Source: Montifringilla adamsi (lineage: Eukaryota; Chordata; Aves; Passeriformes; Passeridae). From it: a stretch of DNA of 64,000 nt. Positions 36,201 to 49,100 of this stretch are shown here, piece after piece. Numbering within the stretch: the first letter of the stretch is position 1; every line of letters starts with the position of its first letter. The stretch is taken from positions 5,811,642-5,875,641 of the forward strand of contig JAGGNK010006559.1 of NCBI GenBank assembly GCA_017590115.1, read 5' to 3'. The notes beneath the pieces were generated by a model that saw nothing but the letters and a program-made list of their open reading frames with translations, had not been told where the DNA came from and did not search any database. Position numbers and translations under genes: made by a program.

Positions 36201-39200
36201 GGGGGATTTGGGCTCTGGGTTTAGAGGGGAAGAGCTGCCACTCCATGCCAGACTCAGGCAGCCTCCTTCTCCAGGGCATGAAGGGAGGGACACGGTGGGA
36301 CAGAGCTCAGCACAGCCCCTTGGGCATCGCTTTTTGTGCTGGGATTGGAGAAGGTGAATCTTGCAAGGGTCAAGCTCCATGCAGGAATTTATGTAGTCTT
36401 TTTCTTTGTTCACTGAAACATATTTTAAAATGTCCTCCAAGATTTCACATCCTTTGGACAGGAGTTATATAAAATCTATTGGTCCCCCTTTTAAATGTAT
36501 CAATACACCCCTGATCCCAAACTGTGCAGCACCCCTGGGAAGCAGCTATGCACCCATCTCTGCAAAGGTGGCATCCATTGTGTCCTTCTTCTAATGCTGC
36601 CCTTCCTGAAGGATTGCTCTCCTAGCCTAGCAGCACCAGGCCTGGAGCAGCATTGCTGTTTGCACCCAAACCAGCCCCAAGCCCAGGCAGGAACCATTTC
36701 TCTTAGTACTAGATGGCGACTTGGGAACAATGGCAGCCTTGAAATTAGCCTTCTGGCCATCTTTGGGGACAGGACTGATTTAGAAACCCTTGCACATATC
36801 ATAGGATAGGTGATGCCATGAATGATCTGGAAGTTGAAATCTACCTGAGAAGAAAGTACGTCCCTCCCATCACACACATCCATTTGAGTCTAGTCAGACA
36901 AAGGGGGTTTAATCACTGATTTGCAAAGATTCATCATGTTAGTGGTGAGATGCAGTTTTGTTGTTCCTCAGGAATTTGGTATGGTTTGTGTGTGTCCTTC
37001 TGACTCACGTTCATTGTGTTCTGTGGGAATTGAACTGGTAGATGCAAAAGGTGATATGGGGAGTTCTTTACCAAAATGTTGAGAAAGGCAGAAAAAGTGA
37101 AGGTTTGAACTTCCTTGGAGGCTATTCCTTTGAGCCAATATTCAAGGATATGGGACAGCAGGAAATTACTGATATCAACCACAAGGCTCTTTTGGTCCAC
37201 TGCACAGATTCTGGCTGTGTGCAGAGAAGATACATGTGGTCTTCTCTGGGTGAATACTGAGAAGTGTATTAGAGGCACACAGAAACTCCAGGGAGAACTG
37301 TCTGGAGCTGCTAACAAGCTTGGCTTTCTGGCATGCCCATCTCGTAGACCTTTGCAAACACACAGAGCATTCATCTGACGATGCAGAGATGTGTATTCCA
37401 GCAAATCTGTCATAGTCTGCCGTGGATACTAAACAAGACATTCTTGAACAATTGGAGGTGGGAGGTCTTCAGCATTTTCCATCGTAAATGTTAATGTATG
37501 TAGCAGACAGAAGGAGTATTATATAAAAACTGAAGACTTTCACATTTTTCTGGTTCTGACCTATGGCAAGGGGGCTGACGTTTGCATTATTTCCATGGTA
37601 TTTTTGTCATAAGGGAGAGTTGAAATCAAAGACTTAGAAGATTTAAACTTGAAGGAATTTTTTCCTCTGAAAATCTGATTTAAAGTGAAAAGCTGTTTAA
37701 AAGTAGAAAGGGGTAAAATCAAGAAGTGTCAAACTAGAAACATTTTTTTATAATAATTAAAACTTGTAGTTAGAGGCAGGCATGTCCAAGATTTTCTGAA
37801 ACCTGTTTTCAATAAGAGAAACCATTATAAAATGCCAAGTTTCATTACCTTGATAGTGAGGGTGTTATTATAATTTTATGAGGCCCAAAAATATCCCAAA
37901 TACTTCACAGAAAAGGCAGAAGACAAGTTCTCTGTCATAAAGAATGTGCTGTTTAAAAGTGAGGCTTACATTAACTGTTTTACAAGATAATGAGTAATTT
38001 TCTGAATCATTGGCTGTAGTATATCTGAAATTTTAGCACTGATAAACCCTCTAGTGTTTTCCTGAGGCATAAAGTGGAGCATAAATATAATGTAAAAGAC
38101 CTATGCCAGTAAGACAAACTTGTTTATGGGCATGCACTGAAAGAGATTGTAATAAGGTCTTACTGAGAAGCTCCTGCATAGACTTAGACTGTGGGCAGGT
38201 CTCCTACATATGCATGAGTCAGGAGAAGATATTGCCACCTGTGAAAAGACAAGTAATGTTTGCAGTCTCTTCACTTCCAGTTTTCTCCTGTAACATGGCT
38301 GCAGAATTGTTCTCCTTAAGACTCTCTTAATTTAGTGACTATGATGTACCTCTGCAAACCAAGAAATTTCATGCTGAACTCCTGCACAGGAGTAATGAGA
38401 TACAAAAAGAAAAAACCCTGGTTTTTGTCTTCTGTTCAGTTGCTTTTTACATTCTGGTAGAAATTGTTCCAGACATTTTCCATTTGCACCTGGTGCTCTG
38501 CATTGAAAGGGTAATTTCAAGCCAGAATGGGTTAAGTTCCTGTGATTTTCATGTTCTTACTATACTGGTGAATTATATGAAGAGGGATTCAATTAGTCCT
38601 TTGAAGCTGTGTGTTTTCTTAGCCATTGGAACAATTCTTGATTCACTGACATTTGTGGTTTGAAGTAATCTTAGATTTTGTTGGGTTCCTGTCCAGAATG
38701 TCAGAAGCTTCAGAATGGGATTTCCAGTTTTAGAAAGAGGCATGAGATTCCCATTCATCCTTTTTCTCTGAACAAATTCTTATTCCTGGAAACGTACATG
38801 ATGAGGTCTTTTGATCAATGTGAGCATGGAATAGGTGAGCCTGACTACCGCCCATTAATGTCAAAAAGAGATGCTGAAGTGAAATTGAACACAGCTAGTA
38901 AAGACTGTAATCAATAAGTAAAAGCATCTGTGCTGTTTTATTCAGCCTTATAAATAAAATATGCAGGTGTATTGTATAGAGGACATGCAGCTGTTACGTG
39001 CTTTATGACTTTGTGGGCACATGCATGAAGATATATAAACAACGCCAACTAGAAAAAGAAAATAAGTGTAAGGACTGTCTCATTGCACCATCTCTCTCCC
39101 TAATTTTATTTCTCTGCCCACTTTAACCAGATCTGCAAAATACAGCATTTCCTACAGTGACAAACTGCCAACTGGATAAGTTTTACACCATTCCCAAATT

Positions 39201-41594
39201 TGCTTCCCCCTACATTCCACAGTTAGCCCTATGTCCCCTTAGGCAGTAACCCTCATATTCTGCATGGAAGTCCAAGAAGAAAGTTTCTTCCCCCCAGCTC
39301 TCCATGGGTTTCACTCTAGGGAGAACAGTTTAATAACATCCTTTGTCATGCTCTGATTTCACTGATTGGTCACTTGGGTTCCTCCACTCTTTGTCATTTC
39401 TCTTATCTTCTCCAGGTCTCTATGCTTATTGTGATAAAGCCTTTTGTCAGACAACCTTGTACCCTTATTTTTTGTCCTTTTTTTTTTTTTTCCATTTTTT
39501 GAGCTGTAGCTTTTTTATTACAATAGCATTTATGTTCCCAAGTCAGTCACTCTCAGACTAAACAAAATGAGCAATCTGGCAGTGGATGCCAGTAGGCTCT
39601 CTAAAGTCTTCCTCCCCAAGTCGCGTTATCAACTATACTTGGGTTCATCACTTAATGCAAATAAAAAGAAACCAAATTATCATGTTTTTAATGTTCCTAG
39701 AAGGAAAAACTCAGAATAGAGATATTGAGACATGCTCTGATTTACTGTGGAGGTTTTAGGCCTTCAGCATCTTCTACTAGATGGTAAAACCAGAAATATG
39801 TGTCCTGTTGTTTGATGAACACATGGCCCTGGAGCAGTCGCTTTTCTTAGAAGAGCAGGAAAATCTGCTTTACCAGTTCACTCTTGAAATTCTTCCTCTT
39901 GAAAAAAGTGTAGCACCATGCTCTGGTTATTCCAGCACCACTACTGTATAAGCAGCATATTCATAGCTTCCAGTATTGCAGCTGTTCATGCCTTCAGCTG
40001 CATTTTCAGGACTTGGAAAGACAATAAGGAGGAAAAAATGTCTGTGTAGGAGGTACAATTTTCCAGATCTGTTCAGATTTAATGTTGTCTTGGAGTAATG
40101 AGGAACAGATGAATGCTAACAACATGATTTTTGAAGTCCCCTTTTAGTGAAGCCGCTTTGCTTGGAGCTGTTTGTCCACAGTGCCTTTAGAGACCAGTGG
40201 ACATACTCAAGGTGTTTCAGATAAACCATTGGATAAGCAGGAATCACTCAATCTTTTTAGAAGAGAAGTTTGTTCCAGTTTGATTTCCCTTAAGAGTTCC
40301 TTTTTTATATGTCTTCTGTTGATTGATTTAAGAAAGACTTTGCTTACTGTTACCTTTTTGCAGTGCTTTAGCACATTGTACAAGCCAGACATGAGCAGCC
40401 TCTTAGGGTGGCACTCATTAAAGAGAAATTATTAAAAGAGATATAGATCCTGTACCACTTTGATTTTTACATTCTGCTGTTATTTAGTTATTCTGTTATT
40501 CTGCTGCTGATTTCTGGTGGCTGGTGTGCACCCCAAAGATGTTAGGTTAGTACTAGCTCAGGGCTCATTATCCCTCTTTTTGTTGTATGTCAGGGGCATC
40601 TCAAAGGTTGATGGGAATGGCATCAGGCTGAAGAAAGAGGGGTCACATGTAATTATGAGTTGTGTGTTCTGACAGGACCTTCATGGCAGCAGAATGTATC
40701 AGTCCTTTCTCAATAAATCTCTCCTTTCACTCCCTAAGTCTGGAAAATTTCAGTTTAAATATCAGAAAGTGCTGCTGCTGACAAGGCTCCTTAGCAAAGT
40801 GTTCATTTGGGGTAAATGCTTGCCTCACCAAAAGTCAATATATGAGTCCAAATGTGGTGTTTTTTACCTGGCATAAGACCATGCACAAAGAAATAGAGGG
40901 TCAGCTGAGATTAAAATTAATATCAAAAAATGGTTGGAGAGATACTATCAAGTTCTACCTGCCCATCCAAAGAAACTGCCTTCCCTGTGACTTCATTTTT
41001 GAGGACTTAATCAGCCCATGCTTGCTGATTTGAGACAAGAGATAAAAGGGAGAATAACCACTCACATGAGCTCAGATGTCGTTTTAAAATTTGGTATACT
41101 CAGGGTGTTTTACATTCTACAGTATCTTGTTTATTAGAAGTGCTTAGGCAATGCCTAGCTACTCAGATTTAGGATTGTAATGGCACTGCTTGAAAACAGG
41201 CCAAAGGGCCCCAAAAAACTGCTGTGAAGGAAAATCCTGAAAGGGCCACACAGTTTCATAATTGAGGTCTGAAACAAATCTATAGCAGGTAAGAATAAGG
41301 AGGAGACTTCCTGGCTCAGAAGACTATCGCTATTAACTTACCACCAGGCTTTTTGCCCATTTCTGTGAAACAGCTGGTGGTGTCTGCAGCAGAGATGTGA
41401 TACGGGAAGATGTATGGACGACTTGATTAGTCTCTGTATCCTCTTCTTACATTTCTGCTAAAATGGTGTTCGCCTTTAGAGGCATTCAAGGACAGTCGGC
41501 AGTCCTGAAATGGACACTTTCCTTTGAGAGACATAAATTGGGTAAGGCCGACCAGGGAGAGTCCATCTTAGCTTATGTGCCAGCAGTGAGTCTT

Positions 41595-41596
<2 letters not shown>

Positions 41597-41628
<32 letters not shown>
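41597..41628. repeat. T32 homopolymer
   Basis: Uninterrupted T run, which would be a poly-A tail on the minus strand. No retroposon body is recognisable to its right. Confidence 0.9.
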
Positions 41629-41629
<1 letters not shown>

Positions 41630-42510
41630 TGTATTCATCATCTTTTTTCATTTGTGATGGAAGAATGATCCCATACGAAAAATTCAGTGTTGGTCACTCA
41701 TTTCACAGCTGGCCATGGTTTTCTTTCTGAATAATGAGTATAATTATCACCAGTGAGGCTTGTTTGTGGTGGGACTTGCACCTTTTCTCTCAGAGGCATT
41801 GTACATTTTTATTTTTCTGCTTGCTAAGATAGCTACAGTTATCATTATTGCTTTTTAAAATAATTCTGACAAGTACTAGCATTAAAATTAGATTACATTA
41901 CTTTAAAATAATAAGGTCATCAGCAGAAAAACTGTTTGGGGAAAAGAAAATGTCAGAATAAATAGCCAATTTTCACAAAGAAGACAGACAGATGGTTCAC
42001 TCATTAGCAATAGGTTCCTGAAATGCCCTCTCCTGCTTCTCCTTTATTCTGTAGCTGAACACCCTACTGTTTTGTAGATCAGTGTCTGAGGAGCCAATTT
42101 CTTGTCCTTAGAAACTTTAAATTGAATCCTGTGATTGCACAGCATTCAGGAGAGCATGGAGTGAGCTGGTGACCTTCTGTTAGATGGATGGGGATTAATC
42201 AATCTTCTCTCGGGCAGAAAACCCCTGGGATCCAGTGGGAGCTTTGAGGGCCCAGGCCAGCATGGGACTAATGTCAGACTTTGGTCTGCAGATAAGATGG
42301 GAGAGTGTTTTGCTATTCTTGTGATGTGGAGATTACAGACAGACAGGACTGTGCATTTCCCTACCAAATGATGTGATTGACTAACACACTCTCTCGCTTT
42401 TCCAGAAGTGGCTTGGAAGAACTGGTAGGACATGGAAGAGTGAATTTAGTTATGGACTAATATACTAAGATCAACAGCAGCTGGGATAGGCTTTAGCCTC
42501 ATTAATTGTT

Positions 42511-42785
42511 AGAATCATAGAATATCTTATGTTGTAAGGAATCCATAAGGATCACCAGGTCCTACTCCCAGTTCCTCACAGGACTACCTAAATCTAAATT
42601 TTATTACTAAAAGTATCATCCAGATGCTCCTTGATCTCTGACAGGCTTGGTGCCATGACCACTTCCCTGGGGAGTTTTTTCCAGGGGTCAACCACTATCT
42701 TCATGAAGAACCTTTTCCTAATGTCCCATCTGAACTTCTCCTATGCAGCTTGATTCCATGGTTGGTCGTAGTGTTACTTCCAAGT
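42511..42785 (-). mobile_element. CR1 LINE 3' end fragment, antisense
   Basis: The + strand reads reverse-complement CR1 3' sequence. Recognisable pieces are 'agaatcatagaatatcttat' at the element's 3' terminus, 'gatcaccaggtcctactcc', 'tgacaggcttggtgccatga', 'ccacttccctggggag' and 'gaagaaccttttcctaatgt'. The subfamily looks different from the copy at 28858 because the internal blocks differ. The right boundary, near 42785, is approximate. Confidence 0.88.
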
Positions 42786-45700
42786 ATAAATGTGGTTTAA
42801 GTGTTTATTTTCCCTTAGTGCCAAGTAGTCCTCACTGCTGTCATGCCATTCTTTCCACTTACACAAACCCCTGGTTGTTCTTGCTTTTGTCACTAGCTTT
42901 GCCTTACAACTAATCTCTTCTTGGGGTTTTCCCTAATGGGGGTTTCCAGACTGCAGACCTTTTATTTCCTGGGCTACACCTTTGCCATGCACAAAGAGCT
43001 GGTTTTTTTGCGGGTGTCCTAACCTTTGCAGCTCATCCAACCCTGGGCGTTGGACCCTACAAGCTGTTGGGAAGCCACTGATAATTACTAAAAGAAGTGA
43101 CTTGAAAAAAAATTCTCCACTCAAAGCAGCCTTTATGGTCTCACATTAAAAAGTGGAGGTCACCAAGGATGCACAGAGCTCCCAGTGAGAACATGCTCCT
43201 TTTCCACTGTGGCATGCCTGTTTTTCTGCTTGAGTCCTCATACCAGTGCCTGCCTCTTTTAATGCCCTCAACATACTGCTTTTTTTGAAGGTCCTTGTTT
43301 TTTTTCAGAGCTTAAAACGGGGAGAGCTGAGCAGTTCTGACCTCAGAGACACAGCTGAGAAGTAGCCCCTCAGAGCTGTAAAACAGCAGTGTTTTGTGGC
43401 AAACTTCTTATCTATACTGCCACATTTTACTTTTCTCTTTGATTTAATGGTTCACATTCAAGAAGACTGCAGTAATGAATTACATAGAGGAGCAGAACTG
43501 CACACACTGACCAGAAAGGTGTAAACCTGGCACATTCCCAGTTTAACACAATGAACTCCATCCCTGTGGCAGCAGCTGTGCACATCATGCCTGGCTTGTG
43601 CCAGGTTGCACCTTAACACCGGTGCTGAATTTGGCTCATTCCCAGGATACCCATCACACTGCCACAACATAAAATGACATACGTGTTTGCAGTGTGGTGG
43701 AACATCAAATGGAATCAAAGAATAAATTGTGCCTGTTGTTTGTGGAACTGTGGAACTGTCTAAGGTATATTTATAATGCTTGTGTGTGTTTTTAATTCAT
43801 GAAAAATTATATGCAGGTTTTATCCCAGGATAATAAGAGAGAATTTTTCTAAATGCAGCATAAGATAATTACACAACAGTTTATCTTTTAATTCCTATTG
43901 CCTGGCAAGTTATCAAGTGACCTTAACTCTAGCTGTTATTCTAAATATGATATGCAAAACGCAGATTTAAAGATTAATCCTTGCAAAGATTTAATCCTCG
44001 CAAAAATTCTGTGAGGTACATACATGGGCAAACTGCACGCTAGAAGTTACACCCTACAGAAATTGGTGTTAGACAAAAGCTCAGCATTCTTGTTTACCAC
44101 ATCCCTGTTTGCATCTGCTGCTTTGGGGGGCTGCAAAGAAATCTAAATTGTGACCTCTCTTGCAGAATAAACTGCTTGTTCTTCTCCAAAGTGGGTGTAG
44201 TCCCAGGACATTTTTCTTCCTCTTTCTATGTGTCTGCCTGACCTTTGTAATTGAACATTGGGATTCTGCTGACTGTGCAGCCTCTTCAAGGCCCTTCAAG
44301 AAGGTCTACATATTTTAGGGGTTGTTTGCATCATAAATATCCAATTGTGGGAAAAGAGAGAAAAATCAATATCACTTTTCTTTATTTAGCAGCTTTTTAC
44401 AACTGCGCAAAGACCCAGGCACATTTGCACAAACATCCAAGAGTAATAAGATTTAAAGCTCATGATTTGAAGAAATTTGCATCGGCAGTGTGGGCTCTAG
44501 GGCCACTTTGTTGTTAGTTGTCCTTTTTGTTTGTCAATATTCAGCTGATGTGTCATGTGGAAGAGGACTAAGATATTTCAAGGGAGTCTGAAATTTCAGT
44601 TAATCTCTCTGAGGTGAAACACTGACAGATAGGAAATCAACAGAAAGAGCATAAGGAAATAAAACAGTACAAAATTGCCAGAAAAGCTGAAAATACCACC
44701 CTGTCTCTAATGTGGGTGTAGCCATCTGACTGTATACTACCAAGCCAGTATCCTAAGAAATACCTCAAAACTGCATTTTTTTTGTGTTATTTTGTTTTTA
44801 TATAAAAAAGACTGAAATAACCAAGTAACAATGTAAAAGCTAGCGATGCTCTTAAAAACTGTAACTCCTTAGGTGACATTATTGCGCTGTTGTACCCGGA
44901 ATATTGATTCAGAAAAGGACTGGTTGGGTTTTAGGTTCTGCTTTCATGATCAGTGTTTGAGAAAAAAAGGCTTTTGAATCAAAAAATTTGAGCAGAAACA
45001 TTCAGACTATAAAAGCCTATATGCATTCGCATTCTTTGTTAAAAACCAGCCAAAAGGAAAATACTGCTTTTGGAGCTTATTCCCACATTAGGCCCCATGT
45101 AGTTTCTTGCTGTGAAATATATCCAGAAGTGCTGTTCTGTGCTGGGAATGTGTTAATGCAACAGCAGCACTGGGGACATTGCTCCCTGCATGCAGTGTGC
45201 AGGGACACCTGGCATTGCTTCTAATCTCCAATCTTCTGGTATTAAAGCCTTGTTATTCTTAAGGAAATCAGGGCCCCCCGGCATCTATAGCGAAAATGGT
45301 TTCCAGAAAAAAAAATAGGAAGAAGAGCAGTTGTTCAGAGGAAATCTTGTCAAAGCTGCTTTTTAAAATATTTAGTGGAACTACAATCAGTTGGTGGCCT
45401 GGAGTATTTTCTGCAGACTATTTGCAGACAGTAATTGTGGAGTTTTAAAAGTCTTCCACTCCCTCAGCTCTTACCCTGGGCTCAGCTCCTTAGCATTGGC
45501 TGGCCTCACTCACAGGTTTGTTGAATGTTTCAGCCTCGGGTCATAATGAATATGTCCAGAGCTGCTTGTGAGAACTGAACAGTCCTGGTGTGAGCTTGTG
45601 GGAAGGCTCGCTGGTTACACTCACACTTACTGTGAATAGCCACACACAAGTTAGAGGGCAGAGGAAAGAAAGAAGAGCCTAAAGAGAAGAAAGGCAGGAC

Positions 45701-46170
45701 CAGAGGAGAGCATGTCATTCAGAGGAGCTGTGTGAAATCTGACAAGTGTGCATAAATATTGGGCCTGCCCATAACAGGGCTGTGATTCTGCAGTTCCTAA
45801 AGAGGTGAGGTCAGTGGGATGCCTTGCATGATGAATAATGAACCGCTCACATCAATAGTGCAGCACAGCTTTGGAGCATGAGTAGCTGCAGTGAATGCTA
45901 TAGATTCACTTTTCTCTGCAGAAATTGAAATGGGTACTGAATTTTGGTTGTGGGTAGATCAGGTTTTTTAATTTTATTTTGATATTATTTTTCTCTCATT
46001 TGTGGCTAGAACCTTTTTTATGTCTCAGTGTTGCTGAATGGTGTTCAAGAAGTTTTGTTTTTAAGGAGAATCCCTGCTAAACCATTTGGAAGGAATGCAG
46101 AGACTACTTTTTTCATCTTGCAGTGTCTGCAAGGCACTGCTGCAATCATAGCAACAAGTGATAGAGTCTT

Positions 46171-46194
46171 CGCTGGGCTGTAGATAGCCCAGCG
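46171..46194. repeat. Perfect 9-bp hairpin
   Basis: CGCTGGGCT at 46171-46179 pairs exactly with AGCCCAGCG at 46186-46194 around a six-base loop. It is GC-rich within AT-rich intron sequence. No T run follows and it is in a eukaryotic intron, so it is not a terminator. Confidence 0.75.
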
Positions 46195-49100
46195 GCAGAA
46201 AGTGAGGTTAAAATCCTGAAGTATTTACTTTAAGCACCAGTCAGAATCAATCATTTGCTATTTCTAAAGTGTAAGTAGTTCTATTATTTATTATCTGAAA
46301 AGTGGGGAGATTTCAGGTAAGTATATACCTTCTAATAAAAGTGATAATTGGTTCCTCTTAGAATTTAAGGCTGCAACAAGCTTTCATTCTATTTCTGTCA
46401 TTTCTATTATATTTTCTTATAAGCCTAGACTATTTGGTTAAAACCTGCCATTTTTATGTTGACAGTTAGGGAAATTAATAGGCAAAATCTGAAGAGGATT
46501 CATCCAAATGAGTTTCAGTTCCAAGTCATTAACAAGTAATTATGCCAGTTAGAGTTTTATTTTGTGTAATTCTAGATCTACGTTTACTTCAAGTTTCTTT
46601 GTCTCCTTCTGGGGCACAAACTGCTTTCTCCAGTTTTCCTATGTAAATGAAAACATGTTATAAATTCATACTCTAGTTATATGCAAAATAAGGAGAAAAT
46701 AACAAAGCCAGATTAGGAAATTTGGTGGAATTCAGGGCATATGGTGTGGCCAGGAAGAGCTTTTCCTGCATTGACAGGTGAGCCAAGTAGCATTTATTTA
46801 ATTCCTACCTTCTTCTTCTATTTTTTTTTTAATTTTTTTTCCTGGTTTTGGGCTCTTTTTTGAAGAGCTGCCATGGATCTCTGAGGGCTTTCTCTCCTCA
46901 CTCACTGATCCCAAGAACCAGAGTCCAATGTCCCCCTCAGGACAAGAGTGCTCTACTCCCTGCTTTGCATTTAGAGGCAAAACACTGCCAAAGATGGGGG
47001 AGAATCAGTGTCTGGAGAGAGACACCTGGGCTTTTCCACACTTTAGAGATTTACAGGGGGAAAAAGTGCGTGCTTCTCCATTTCTGTTTATCTCAGAGCT
47101 CCCTTCGGGAGTCTGCCAGGGTAGGGCAGCCAGGGAAGGAGAAGTGGTGGAAGCAATGCCTTGCTTGAGACCAGCTGCTAATTGCCTGTGGTTTTATTTT
47201 GCCTGTCCCTCCCAATATTTTAGGTGTCAAGACTGGTAGGACTTTAGAAAAGAGCTTACAAAAGGATCCAGGGACTTCAGGTTTCTCAAACAAGCAAAAA
47301 ATCGCCACACTGAGACTTCTAAGAACAGACTAGGAATGAACATTTTATCAAAATCCTCCATAAAACCTATAATCATGTAAAATTTGCCCTGTTAATGAGC
47401 AGGCACATGGGAAGATCAGTCCCACAAGCAGTTTTATTCCTCTTACTTCTTGGTCAGTAGGCAGAGCATGTACCCAGGCAGCGACCTTAACATGCCTGCT
47501 TTAGAACCACCAAGAATTCAAATTATGTGATTGTTTTGCTGTGGAAATCCTTAACATGGCTATTTTTGCCCTCACTTTAAGCACTGACATGGCAGTACCC
47601 TTTGAGATAGGTTGGGCCCTCAGCCTAAAGAAAAACCTTACCTGTGAGGCGATGCTTTTTCCAGGTGGCCAAAGAGGCAGAAAGAAAGAGCCAGCAATTA
47701 ATTGAGAGAGAGAAACAGTTTTCATGTTTTAATTAGAAAAATGAAAAGTGCAATAATTTTCTCATGGTAATAGTTTCTGTCATCTGAGAAATAATGATCT
47801 AAAAAAAATTGTTGGTCTCTGCCAGTCCTTCTTCAGAGCTGTCATTATTCACGCTAATGCATACATATTATTCCTAGCCATTATCCTCCTGCAGCCAGGC
47901 TGGTATAAAGCCTATTCTGCTGTTAGCTGCCATGTTTCAGTTCAAAAGCTCTTCCACTGATCTAGCCCAGGCATTTTCATTTTGTCATTCCTGGGAGAGT
48001 AAAAGCTTTTTGTGAATTCTTGCATTGACCAGTGGGTAGAGAAAGAATATTTAGCTCATGGTTTGAAGTCTTCCTTCTTCTTTTCCCTTTTTGCTTTGCT
48101 TTGCTAGTCAGAGAAAAAAGGTGAAGATTTATCAAGTCCCCTCCAAATCTGCGCTTGCTTTTTCTTTAGGCTTTGTAGAATAATCCTAGATTTGTATCCT
48201 CGCCTGTCAGACCTTGGTAGGGCTTCAGGATGTGACCTGATCACCTCCTTTCGTCAGGCATCCCTGCTGCCTTACTTTTAATCACTGCAGAACAAGAGTA
48301 ATCGTGGATTAGTTGTTCCTAATTAGATACCTCTCTGCAGCAGCCCCTGAATGATGCCCGGTCTCCTACAAACTCCTGTTTCAGTGGGGACAATGAGAGC
48401 CTTATGCTGCCTGAGGCCTTAGTCCAAGCCTTACTGAAGTTAATGAAAATGTGAGAGCTTTTTTTTAAAAAAAGGTATTAAAGAAGTAGAGATGGGTATG
48501 ATTTTGGCACAGAATTAAATTCCACTCTGGTATCAGGTATTTACCCATTTGTATGTGGTAAAACCCTACGCTTCATTTGCTGATTTAGAGTAAGAAAATC
48601 AAAGTGCTACTTTATGTTTTGGTTAAGAAGTATAAAAAAAGGGTATTTCCCCTGATTATCTTCCCAGCCTGCAGTCCCCAGCAGGAGCTGCTTTGCTCTA
48701 CCTGAATGCTTTGCAAAGCTTTCCACATATGAAGCGGTTCTTAGGAGTAAGCAAATCAAACCCAAAGCACATCAGGATGTTCCTGCTCTGATGTACTTCA
48801 GCATGAGAAGTGCACAGAGATTAGAAGGTCTTTGGAGTTACAGTCTAAAAATTACTTTTCAGAAGCTGGTTTGCAAATCATCTTCAGAAACCTCCTGTAC
48901 TAGGCAGCAACAACAGCAAGGTCTGCGAAAGGATCCGTAAGCTCTTCCCATGTGTTTTGGTGCGTGGTTACAACCAAGGACACACTGACTGCCATCATTT
49001 TTCAGGGAGTGTTGTGAAGTCAACAGTGCTGCTCAGCTTTTTCATATTTTATTCTATACTTGGGGTTGGACTCATTAGCTGTCAGTCTTCATTTGTTATC

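Noticed and set aside
37042..37378. Open frames of 72-87 codons on the + strand and up to 159 on the minus strand at 36934-37413
   Set aside because: Suspected a retroelement or retrocopy because several frames overlap, but no motif of reverse transcriptase, gag or a known gene could be identified.
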